A program made the translations under genes and the position numbers. A stretch of 64,000 nt of DNA, taken from the NCBI RefSeq assembly GCF_035222485.1, contig NC_085921.1, positions 2,542,001 through 2,606,000 of the forward strand, written 5' to 3'. This DNA comes from Podospora pseudoanserina. Its lineage: Eukaryota; Ascomycota; Sordariomycetes; Sordariales; Podosporaceae. Positions 22,089 to 31,985 of the stretch are shown here, in pieces (positions within the stretch are counted from its first letter, which is position 1; each line of letters starts with the position of its first letter). Under the pieces are notes generated by a model. It was not told the origin of the DNA. It saw only the letters and a list, made by a program, of their open reading frames with translations, and ran no database searches.

Positions 22089-23087
22089 CTATGCCTCCTC
22101 CAAGCCACCCTTCTTCAACCCTCCACCCCCATTCGCAATGAGGTCCAGGAAGCCTTTCCTGCTCATCTCGGTAATCTTCTCCTCCTTCCTCTTAACACCC
22201 ACCATACCCTCCTTTCTGACCACCCTTTCCGCCTCCGAAGCCTTGACCTGAGCTGCGCGCACGGCATTGAAAAGTTTGACCACACCACGTTGCGCAACCT
22301 TCCTCAACCTCCTCTCCGTCGCCAAAAGCTGGCCAGTTGTCTCAGCACCATCCTCAAGTTCCTCCTCAATCTCGCCCGTCTGCAGGTTCAGTGTGCGCTT
22401 GGTGCTAGGTACCAACACATCTCTCACGCGGCCCTTCTCCATCGCCAACCGCTTCTGCTCGCGCAATCTCTTGCGTGCTTTGGCCTCGAGCGCAGTGTCC
22501 ACCAGCTGCTTCGCATTCTCCGCCGCTACCGCGCTGCGCGCTACAATTGGATCGGCGCGCTTGGAGGTAGGGAGTTTACTGGAAAGCATCTTGGAGATGG
22601 ACGTCGCGAAGGCTTCTGGGTCGTTGCGCTTCGACTTCATGCGGTTCACGCCTGTGCCAAGCCCATCGTCGCTGCCGCTGTGGGCGTCGTCGTCCTCGTT
22701 TGAAGATCCGTCATCGCCATCGCCATCCTCGTCGCCGGAGGAGTTATCTGAAGCTGGCGCATCTTTGGCGACAAATTTCTTCTGTTTTGTCTCTGATTTT
22801 GGTTGTTGGGATTTGGACTTGGAATTTGGCGCCGAATCGCTGTCGGACTGGGAATCTGAGTCTTCGGCTTCGGTGGAGGCGCCGTCGTCGGCCTCGAGGT
22901 TGTCTAGATCCTCTTCGTCCGAATCGAGCAGGTTGGAGGGAATGGCACCGCCTTCGTCATTCTCGGAGTCTTCTTCCTCGGAGCTGCTGTGGTATGCGGC
23001 GACTTGTCTCTGCTTCTTGGTTGGTCTTTGTGCCTTGCCCTTGGGGCCGTCGCTGAAGGAGCGCTTCTTTAATGATGATCCTGCCAT
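22089..23087 (-). CDS. RRP15: Rrp15-like ribosomal RNA processing protein
   Basis: An intronless frame of 332 aa. The N-terminal half is basic, then strongly acidic and Ser-rich (SSSEEEDSENDEGG, DGDGDDGSSNEDDD), a nucleolar pattern. The C-terminal half carries the Rrp15 core: DPEAFATSISKMLSSKL, DPIVARS, LEAKARKRLREQKR, KGRVRDVLVPS and ERRLRKVAQRGVVKLFNAV. Rrp15 belongs to pre-60S particles and is needed to process 27S pre-rRNA toward 5.8S and 25S. The layout and core match the family, and there is no sign of damage. Confidence 0.92.
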   Translation of the reverse strand: MAGSSLKKRSFSDGPKGKAQRPTKKQRQVAAYHSSSEEEDSENDEGGAIPSNLLDSDEEDLDNLEADDGASTEAEDSDSQSDSDSAPNSKSKSQQPKSETKQKKFVAKDAPASDNSSGDEDGDGDDGSSNEDDDAHSGSDDGLGTGVNRMKSKRNDPEAFATSISKMLSSKLPTSKRADPIVARSAVAAENAKQLVDTALEAKARKRLREQKRLAMEKGRVRDVLVPSTKRTLNLQTGEIEEELEDGAETTGQLLATERRLRKVAQRGVVKLFNAVRAAQVKASEAERVVRKEGMVGVKRKEEKITEMSRKGFLDLIANGGGGLKKGGLEEA

Positions 23088-23836
23088 GGTGTGGGGTGCT
23101 GTTGCAAGTCAATTTCTGCAAAGACTTGTGATGGGTCTGGGGTTGATGCGGATGATTGACAGTCAGTCCAGCGCACTCGTTGTTCGAGCGAGTTCCCCAG
23201 AAATTTTTGGCGGTGAATAGCGGCAGGAATGTGCCCCGCTGGTGAAGAGTGGAGCTGATGCCCCCAAGCTTCTTGCTCCACTCGAGCTTTCAAGCTTCAT
23301 TTTGTGGCGCTCGGGGTGGGCATGTGAAGCTTCGTCTGGCATCTAGGAAAACTCAATCTACATGACTACCAACTGTATAGATGTTTATTTTAGATCTTCT
23401 CACCTCTTCTAACTGGAGCAGTATTATTATCTCAGGAATTGCCAGTTTCTTCCATTGTACACTGGTCTCACAGCATGGCATTCACCTTGGTCAAGTAGAT
23501 GACTTCTCACGCAACAACAGGCCCACCCAAATGCCATTGTGTTTGTCGTAACCCGCGGCCCGGTCGCCGGTATCTCAACTAGGTTTCTGATCCTTCCTGG
23601 AGGTGATGTTTTGCCGTGCTAACCAATTGCCTTCTAGATATGGGTTCACCAAGACCAAAACAACCCTGCGCCAAGGTGGTAAGCCTGACTCTTTGAGGAA
23701 CTATTGGCTTAGTTTACGGATACATCCAGTCAAGCGCGTTTACAATGGCAGTTCAAATACTCCTCCACATCCCCTGTCTCATCACAACAGCCTTATGCTC
23801 AATCTATGAGCGCGCAATCTTCTGATACCAGTCAGA
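23088..23836. other. divergent intergenic RRP15/next gene
   Basis: No gene was recognised. It should hold the promoters for the minus-strand RRP15 and the plus-strand gene at 23837. Confidence 0.4.
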
Positions 23837-25513
23837 ATGGAAACTCTTGCGCCCACCACAACGGGTGTCCTTACCCTCAACCCATCCTGTCTCGCGACGA
23901 CCAACCTATGGGTGGATGAACTTTGCACACGTCCCGCTTATGGTGATGGACGATGCACTCGTTACAATCTAGGCATAGGCGAGGGTTGCTCCATGAGGGC
24001 TGCTGGCGCCACCGGCTATGATGAAAGAATTGCTTTCAGTGACTGCCCGGTTGGCATGACCCCAGCCTGGTCGTTCACTGGAACAGAGTTGCAAGATGTT
24101 TCCCTCGCCACCAGCTACTGCTGCCCGACCGGTTTTGACTTTTCTGTGTCAACCACCTCATGGCCAGGCTCAGGGACCTTGCGAGCTACTTGCATTGCCG
24201 AGTCGATTGAGCGGCTTTCGGGTCAAACGCTCACTCTGAACCAGAATACATATCGGGTAGAGACGTCTGGGAGATCCACCATCACCATTCGTGCCACGAC
24301 CACGACCGCGGCATACGACTATGACCAAGACAAGATATTTGCCCAAGCAGCAAGTGAGTGTTGAGCTTGTGCTGATGCTCCCTCTTACATCCGTTATACT
24401 GACCCTTTGCTAGCCATCTGGAAATACATCTACCCCGGTGCTGAGACGACATCAACATGCTATGGCATCGCTTGCAACCCAAGCAACCCCCTCCCACAAC
24501 CCCCCGAGAAAACACCCCCTCCCTCCACCTTCACCTACACACCCCCTCCCCCCTTCCCAGCAACCCAATTCACCCCCGACCCGTCCTGCCTCGCCGAGTC
24601 CAACTTCTGGCAAGTCTCAACCTACTGCTGGATGTCCTGGCCCAACCCCTCCCCCGACTGGCTCCGCTGCACCCACACCGGCTTCGGCGAACCAAACACC
24701 TACCTCCACCCAGAATGCTTCCCCTCCGCCACCGTAGCCCCCCAATCCGCCGAGAACCCCGACATCCAAACCTGGTACTCGGAGTGCCCGGTAGGCTACT
24801 CCGTCGCAAAAACCTTCACCTCGGGCCGCTTCGACCTCCCAACCTTCGTCTTCAGCGAGCCCTCACCCACCAAAACCTACGACGTAACCGCCACGGGCCT
24901 AGCCTGCTGCCCCTCGGGTAAATACCACTTCGAGTACCGCCGCATCGAAACCTCCATCACCTCCCACAACGGGAGGCGCGAGACCGTCTCCCTCTACATC
25001 ATGCCCTCCTGCATCGCCACCCGCGTCTCGGCTCTCTCGGGGAAGGGGATAGCAATGAAGGAGTGGTACAACACAGCCGTCTACGACAAGAAGCGAGACT
25101 TGGGGGAGCGGCAGGCCAACCACGACGCGGAAGCTACCATCACCGATGCGTGGAACATGGATAATACCTTGTATGCACAGGCGATTCATCTCGGCTACAC
25201 CGTCTTTCGCGATCAGTACACGTGCTACACCAACTGCGACGAGTATTTTTACAATTCCTTCAGGGATGTCGTGCCAAATACGTACAAGACTTGGAGCCCG
25301 CCAACGACGACGACTACTTCGACGAGTACTTCTAATGGTTCGTCGTCTACTGGAGACGGTGGCGGTGATAATGGTGATGGTGAGGGAGGGAATGGGGAGG
25401 AGGTGGTGTCTACCAGCTCGACAGCTGGTGCTGCTGAGCAAGTGGGACGGTCGGGGAGTATTATCATTACTTTGGTGACTGTGGTGACGGTAGTTATGGG
25501 GTTGGGTGCTTGA
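23837..25513 (+). CDS. internally duplicated Cys-rich surface-like protein, possible tail anchor or GPI
   Basis: Two exons (23837-24353, 24414-25513; GTGAGT..CTAG intron) encode 538 aa. It consists of two related blocks of roughly 170-200 aa. Shared markers in order are PSCLA.xNxW (block 1 NPSCLATTNLW, block 2 DPSCLAESNFW), CPVG, a CCPxG knot (CCPTG, CCPSG), CIA, LSG and AQA near the end. A Pro-rich linker (PPPSTFTYTPPPPFP) joins them. The C-terminus has a Thr/Ser/Gly-rich stalk and a final hydrophobic stretch (SIIITLVTVVTVVMGLGA) at the very end, like a GPI signal. No signal peptide is visible at the first ATG, which is odd for such a protein; an upstream exon may be missing. Function is unknown. 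Confidence 0.8.
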
Positions 25514-26027
25514 AGATGTGTGTATGGGAGTGTGATATGGGATATGATGATACCCAGTGTGTATATGATGGATGATGTAATTACGATGGAGGTTATGTTG
25601 ATGTGGGCTTATTTTGAGCCTTTACAGTTCCAAAAAACACCTTGTACGGCAACAGTGGGCATCGAAAAGAATTCAGTCCCGTTCTTCACAATTCATGGTT
25701 TAATGTGTTAATATCACAGCAAGGGCATTGCCCATCCATGTCATGGCTACAGCATTACACACACGTCATGGACAGGCAGAAAAAGTAGCTATCCCAACTG
25801 ATATTCATTAACTCCTGCTCCCTCAAACCCTGCTATACAGCGCATTACCAATTACCTAGGAGAGAATCGCCCATGCCCAACACTCGACAGTCTTTTCTTA
25901 CTTCGACCTCGCCATCACCCACAACAAACAGTCACATCCTCCAACTCGCCACACCGCTTACTGTCATGTCTGTCTCGTCAACACACACGTCAGCTTCATC
26001 TTACTTGCCTTCTTTTTCCAGAAACAC
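25514..26027. other. convergent intergenic
   Basis: Between two converging genes; no coding sequence was seen. The left end contains repeated GATGAT/ATGATG stretches just after the stop codon. Confidence 0.4.
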
Positions 26028-26881
26028 TTACTTCCCCACCCTCGTCCAGTGAAACAACAAATACCCCAAAAACACCCCAAAGAAAATCGAGAACAGCACA
26101 AACCCATTATAGTACATCCCCATCCTATAATCTCGTCAGCACATCCCTTCAACCCCCTCCCCACCCTGAAAAGTACTCACAGCATCAACAAATAAGCCAC
26201 CACAAAGTTAACCAAATGCAACAACGCCCTCAAAAACTGCTCACAAAACCCCGGCCTATAACCCTCGCACCCTTCCTTTCTCTCGTGTTCACCCCCAGTA
26301 TGATGACTCTCCTCCTTCTGCCGCCGCGGCCTGCTCGCACACTGCCCGTCCACTTGTCCTATCCCCTCCCCATGTGCCGCATTCAGATTAACCGCACTTG
26401 CCACCCTCGACTGCTCCGCCGTCAGAGGCCTCAGAGACGACGAGGGCGTCATCCTCCTTCCTACAGGATGGGGAGGGACAGGTTCCGTATCTATCAAGAT
26501 TATCTCACCGGGATGGCCGTGATGTTGGTGATGGGGGCATTTGTGGGCGTGGTGACGGAGGAGGTGGCGGTCGTATTCCCGAGTCAGGCGCCGGAGACCT
26601 TCTAGCAAAAGGGCGAGGAGGAGGACGGCGATGCAGGCTGCTGCCATGTGGCCAACGCTTCTGACTTGCTACGTCTCTGAGAGGAAGCAGGAGTCTATGG
26701 TGTTCCAGTTCCAGGTCATCTATTGCATAGGGGGTTAGCAAAGGGGAGGGAAATGGGAAGGGGAAGGGGAAGGGAACGGGGAGGGGAATACTTTGATGAG
26801 ACATGCTGGCTTTGTGACGGCGTCTTCGACGATGATGATGTCGATGGGGATGGGGACTGTGGTGGGGGCGGGGTTAGACAT
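26028..26881 (-). CDS. Ctr-type copper transporter with one in-frame UAG
   Basis: Three exons (26792-26881, 26181-26719, 26028-26124) splice to 242 codons. Introns have GTATTC..ATAG and GTGAGT..ATAG ends with CTAAC/CTGAC branches. Family marks: MTWNWNTIDSCFLS before helix 1; helix 1 (AAACIAVLLLALLLEGLRRL); a His/Cys-rich loop (HLLRHHAHKCPHHQHHGH); helix 2 with YLLMLMGMYYNG (Met motif); and helix 3 with GVFLG (GxxxG) ending FHWTRVGK. Ctr proteins form trimers that bring Cu(I) into the cytosol from outside or from the vacuole. Codon 47 is TAG (26669-26671) where the family has Trp (CFLSxxW). Everything else is intact. It is either a fresh nonsense allele, a sequence error or a site for mRNA editing. 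Confidence 0.85.
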
Positions 26882-27359
26882 GCTGGACTGTGGATGGGGT
26901 TTGGTTGGCGGTGGTGTGATGCTGGGCGTGAGGTTGTTGTGTTGACGGGAGTAAGTGCTTGTCGGAAGCAGATAGACGATGATTGATTTTGGAGTCCTGG
27001 AGGTGGTTGGGCGGGGGTATACTGATGCTGGATGGTGATAATGGAAGACACGGGTTGTGAGGTAAACTTCTCATTAAATCTTGGACAATGGGAGCAATGC
27101 GTCCGCAGTCAAGGCAATTCTTACCCTGAATCAACTCGTTTCAAGAGTGCCTTCCTGCCCGAATTGATGGAAGAACCACCAACCTGCCTGGTCCGGTTCG
27201 CCGGACACAAGCCTCCGAGAAATGATGAAAAGGGCATGCACGATGCAGAGAAGATGTAATGGATGGGGCATCACTGGTCAACCTCCTCTATCAAGGCCAG
27301 AAACACAAAGAGAGTATTACGCATAAATGGTATCACAATATCCAAACCCCACCTCCCAC
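26882..27359. other. intergenic between copper transporter and MFS gene
   Basis: Promoter side of the copper transporter and 3' side of the MFS gene. No coding sequence was seen. Confidence 0.4.
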
Positions 27360-29316
27360 TCACTGATTCCCAACCACATACCTCGCCGTAGCAATCCTCA
27401 TCCTCTTCCCCGCCCACAATATCGGCACAATCAACAACGAAAATACCCCCATAATCACCGTAAAACCTCCAAACGGAACCAAATACCCATCCCTCTCAAT
27501 CCACTGAATGACAAACAGCAACCAAATGAATGGCACCATTCCTCTCAAGATACAGATCATGGCAAAGCAGTCACTGGCGAGCTGGTTGTACGCGTCAATG
27601 AGCTGGAAAATGACCAGTTAACTTCAATCTCACTGATATCATGGAAGGTGTGTGGGGGTCACTCACATAACTGAACCACAAACTCGGCACCTGCGTCAAC
27701 GCAAAAGCCACCATCCCGTAGGCCACCTGAAGCCCAATCCACTGGTACTCCCCCGGATACTGCGCGCAGAACCCAAACACCAACAGCCCACCCGTCCCCA
27801 ACGCCAGAGCAGGCAACATAATCGGCAGTCTCGTCTCCGGCTCGGCATAACCGTGGTCTTGCTTCTTCGCAAAAGCCTTCAACCGGCGGTCTGCTAGGAG
27901 GGCAGTGGTGATAGCGCCAAAGACTATACCAATCAACGCGCCTATGAACAAAAGCCCCGTATCCGCGCCCCAGTCATATGGTGGAAGAATGAGCAACTGA
28001 GGTCCGATGGTGGAGATGACGGCCACAGCACCGACCAAGCCACCATACTGCAGCATGGCAATCCACGTGGCTGGCAGCCGGAGGGTATACCACGGCTTCA
28101 TAAACTGGTACTTGATTCTACCTCTGTACATCCCAAACTTGAGCGAATCAGAAAAGGTATAAGGGTGGTAGGAGAAGTTCCCCGGGCCCGTTGCTCTCGA
28201 CGACCTGACCTGCTTTGAAAATCTAGTGGGTGTCATGGCAGTGGAGCTGCTGAGGTCCCCAGAAGATGACGGCTGATACCATGTATACGTCGGGTCTAAC
28301 TCCCCGGTATACCGAAACCTCGACGGCAGCGTCATCCTCATCGATGGCAAAGTAACCAGACTGAGGTACGGCGCAGGTGTCCGGGGCCAGTACCTCGATG
28401 GTCGGGGAAGATTCCTCTGGATTGGCAAGCAGTGGGCTCCACGTTCGTAGATCGTTTCCGGGACGAATAAGACCGAACACAAGAACGTGATGCCCGCCAG
28501 AACAGCGCTGACCCAAAAGACTTGGAACCAACCCAGCCTGACAGCGATGTAGCCGCCTGATATACCGCCCACGACGGAGCCGCTTGCTAGGGCTGCTGTG
28601 TAGAACGCCTGAGCAGCCGCGTCAGCGAGAGTTCGATGTTGGAGAAGAACGAGAGAAACATACCATCCACCTCCCCCTCTCATGCACAAAATACATCTCC
28701 CCCACCACCGCCGGCACCACCGTCTCGGACGCACTACTCCCAAATCCCTGAAAGCATCTCACAACCAAGATGCCAACGAAGTTGGAGGTTGTCGCCCCGA
28801 CAGCCGTGGAGATGAACAGAATGAGCGCCGAAATAAGGACAATGGCCCTCCTCCCAAAGATATTCGCCACCGGCACGAGAAATACATTTCCAAACCCCAA
28901 CAGGAGAATATTGTACTATCTTTTCTGTCAGCTCGATCATTACCCTTCACCCTTTTTATGAGGGAAAGAGCTTACCGCAACAAACTGCATCAACTCCTCA
29001 ATCTTCCTCTGATCCTCGGGAAACTCCAGATTCCACACCGGCAACGCAGGCGCGATGCAAGCCGAGATGAAATTGCTCACAAAGGCGTACAGAGAGACGG
29101 TGCTGATGCACGCCAGCTTCCTCCACGGGGCCCAGTTCAGGGGGTCTGCCGGGTCTGGGGTTGGGAGGGGTACTTTGAGAAACGATCCGTTGTTGTCACG
29201 CCTCCCTCTGGAATGACGACCGTGGCCGTGGGCTCGATCAGCCGGACCGTTCCCGGGGGTGTGGCGGCCTTGACGGCTTCTCTGCTGAGGGAGAAGGCAT
29301 ATTTCCAGCCGGGCAT
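27360..29316 (-). CDS. MFS transporter, DHA1/Hol1-like, with one frame change in exon 1
   Basis: Four exons (28976-29316, 28664-28915, 27667-28608, 27360-27602) with good splice sites encode about 592 aa. Marks are DPADPLNW before helix 1, GFGNVFLVPVANIFGRRAI (helices 2-3 with the inter-helix basic motif), VVRCFQGFGSSASETVVPAV (helix 4), LASGSVVGGISGGYIA (helix 5) and PETIYERG at the end of helix 6. A Ser/Thr-rich central loop and six more helices follow. DHA1 transporters export drugs or move polyamines and organic cations by proton coupling; the substrate is unknown. The first ~50 codons from the ATG are in a different frame from the remainder of exon 1. A one-base indel near 29205 is implied, from either real damage or assembly error. 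Confidence 0.8.
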
Positions 29317-29742
29317 CCTATCTTAACCTGTGTGGTGGGGATGAAAAGGTGGCAAATGATGAGATGGTAAGAAAGGGGGAGGAGGGGGGAAAGGGGGAAA
29401 CGAGCGACGAGGGGGCAACGGCTTTCGACGAGCAGAGAGCATTTTTTGGGCGATAACATGGTTAGGGAAGGGCAAAGTCTTATGCGAGGTGTGTGGTGTT
29501 TAGTTGGTTCCCGAGGACCCGAAATAAAGATGAAACCCCCGTCCGAGAATATGCTGGGAGGGTTGGGCTGATGGAGAGAAGCAGGGACGCGAAGGCGCTT
29601 GTGCAAGGCCCGGGCCATGGTGGAAGTTTATCCATGTTCCTGGGGGCGACAGTGCTGACGAGGACGCTAGAATTTGGGATGGGAGCTGTGTACTGAATCA
29701 CCAGGTCACTAGTAACGAGGCGAATAAAACTGGTTCTTTTTT
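29317..29742. other. intergenic
   Basis: Upstream of the MFS gene and downstream of the NYN gene. No coding sequence; purine-rich on the plus strand around 29360-29420. Confidence 0.4.
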
Positions 29743-31276
29743 TCAAAGGGTGAGATGTGCTGGGATGTTTTTGAAAACATATATCAAAAGAGTTCCGACC
29801 CTGAGAGAACGACAGATTACCAGAAGTGTCTTTTCCTTCCCATTGTAGACAAAGATATAACTATCCCAACGTCTATCCACCAACACAGGTGTTTCACAAC
29901 CTACAATCTTCCGTCGAGTGACCGTAGTCATTGCACGAAGACACCACGTCTCCTCCGTCGAGTGAGCAAATGCACAGCGTTCGCCCCTGCGACACCCAAC
30001 AGCCGTGCATCTCTTTGTTTTCCACAACCTAAAGTCCTTGGTCGGATTATCCCGAAAGCGAGCCATTTCCTTGCTTGTATGCTTATAACCACATTCACCC
30101 CTATCTCCGCAATGCTGGCCTTTGGGACACCCTTGAGTCCCACGCTGAGCACGTCCGTGAGCTCTCCCTGGCCGAGATCGAGACTTCACCTGCTCCCAGC
30201 CCTCCTCATCATCGGGATCTCCGCCCCCCCAGCCTCGGCCTCGTGGACTTCTGCTTTTTCGTCTCCGGCTTCGGGCGGGCCATTTCCAAGATCAACACTG
30301 TTTTCCAGGGAGCTTTGCGCGTCGTGCTTCGTGCTGAGAGGGGAGCTGGAGGCTCGGTTGTCATTTTCCAGCGGTAAAAGCATGTTGCTCGTCTCGACAA
30401 TCCCCGACACATCCTTGTTGAACCTACTGGCATAGACGGGCCATGACACGATGGTGGTCTTCTCGCCGAACAGTTCCCGTGCTTTTACGATGATGGCCTC
30501 GATGTTCTTCACCGTGGGGAACTCGACGAATATTTCTGATCCATTCTTTGAACGCGTGGTGTAGAACAAACGTCCCAACTCGAGGAGGACCTTCGCCACG
30601 TAAGAGTCGTTCCATGTTTCCTCAGCGAGATCCTCTGGCTCCAAATTCACAATCGTGTAGGTGGGAACGACCCTGGTGTTTCGGGTGGAGCGGAAGTTGG
30701 TGAACGACACTTGGTTGAATATGTTGTCCAAGAACTTGACCGATAGTCGGCCATTGGTATTTCTTTCCCTCAAGTATTCGCTGGACCATCCCGGAGTTCC
30801 ACTCGGATGCCACATCCCAACACCTTTCTGATCGCGGGGAGCATATCGCGATCTCCCGTGATAACGATAAAGACTGTTCTTTTTTTCCGCTCTTCGACAG
30901 CTTGATCAAATTTCGCCACGGCCCTAAGATCAACAGCCTCCCCGGTCATATCTGCCGACATGGAGTTGTCCACCTCCTTCTCCCTCCCATTGGCGCCGCG
31001 ATCGTATATCTTGGTTTTGAAGCTGCACTTCTTGTATTGGTCCCATACCAAATCATTAGGCGGTGGCCGAGAGCCGTAGATGTAAGATTGGCGCTGAATT
31101 CGGCCATCGCAGAGTGTGTTGACTAACCTTCCTATATTGATCCGGAGACGTGGGTCCTGATCACCGTCTGTGAGCTTGGGCATATGTGAATTGCCCGAGG
31201 CGGCGAACTTCTGAGCCTCGATTCACACGTTGGAATCGTCCACAAATAGCAAACATTCGTCATTATCGGCATCCAT
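29743..31276 (-). pseudogene. NYN-domain nuclease with CCCH zinc fingers, reading interrupted
   Basis: From ATG 31276, the first part reads as a NYN (PIN-like) domain: LLFVDDSNV at the first acidic site, PRLRINIGRLV, YIYGSRPPPNDLVWD, KEVDNSMSADM and VFIVITGDRDMLPAIRKVL with the catalytic-type acids. A middle part follows (LSVKFLDNIFNQVSFTNFRS; VEFPTVKNIEAIIVKARELF; SWPVYAS). The C-terminal part has DDEEGWEQVK and two CCCH fingers (C-x5-C-x5-C-x3-H and C-x4-C-x5-C-x3-H). Such proteins are expected to cut RNA. The parts lie in different frames, with an in-frame TGA at 31223-31225 where relatives have Trp (SNVWIEAQKF), a short loss around 30795-30810, and a frame change at a G7 run near 30230. 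Not all breaks can be assembly error; I judge it a decayed gene. Confidence 0.72.
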
Positions 31277-31985
31277 TGTCGCCGGTGGTGTGACTCGCGC
31301 AGATTAAGGGTAAGGCAGAGCGTAACGAACAACCTGTTGCGAGAGTATGACGAGGTGAGTTCAGATATATATATATATACCAGCGACAAAATCTGGGCTT
31401 TTCCTACTGTTGTGCACTGTCCTTTGCTGTTGTGTGTGCCTATCCTTTAAATCCCATCAACCCGGTGAAAAATGCAGGTTGGTTGATAATATTTCTAGGC
31501 CAGCCGATTGAGCCAATATTTCCAGGATCGAAACGTTTGCAACCGCTGTGGCAACAGTTCCCCGCCATCCATAGCCTATCATCGCCAATCTGCCTCGCCA
31601 TTTTGGTGACCTGCAGGCCTGTTTGTGTTGACCTACCTGATATGCGCTGCGACGTGGGCCAGTGACACTATGGTGGCCTAGAAGACAGCAGTTGCAACAG
31701 GGTGCGTATTTGCACTGGATTGTCGCCTGTTGATCACCCCGTCATCCCCGGCTTGTACGTATAGCTTCTTGATTTCGTTCTTGTCGGCCTTCCGAGGGTC
31801 CTAGGTTTCTTGCAAGAAGCCCACATCCTTTCCTCGCTCGAGCTGCTTGGCTTCTCGATCAATACGCCCGACGGTTGCTCAGTTTCCTCTGACCTTTCAG
31901 CAATCATGAGCCCTCGCCGGTGAGGAAGTGTTGCATTTTCCCTTGGACTTCGGCGCAGCTGCAATGAGAGTTCCCAATGATATTC
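31277..31985. other. intergenic, with a short AT repeat
   Basis: No gene was recognised. A TA dinucleotide run lies at about 31364-31379. Confidence 0.4.

Noticed and set aside
22267-23220. 317-codon plus-strand frame
   Set aside because: Antisense to RRP15. The Ser/Leu-rich translation mirrors the acidic repeats of RRP15.
31223-31225. TGA in the NYN gene as an edited stop like that of the copper transporter
   Set aside because: The A to be edited follows a G, a disfavoured context, and the gene has further breaks, so decay is the simpler reading.
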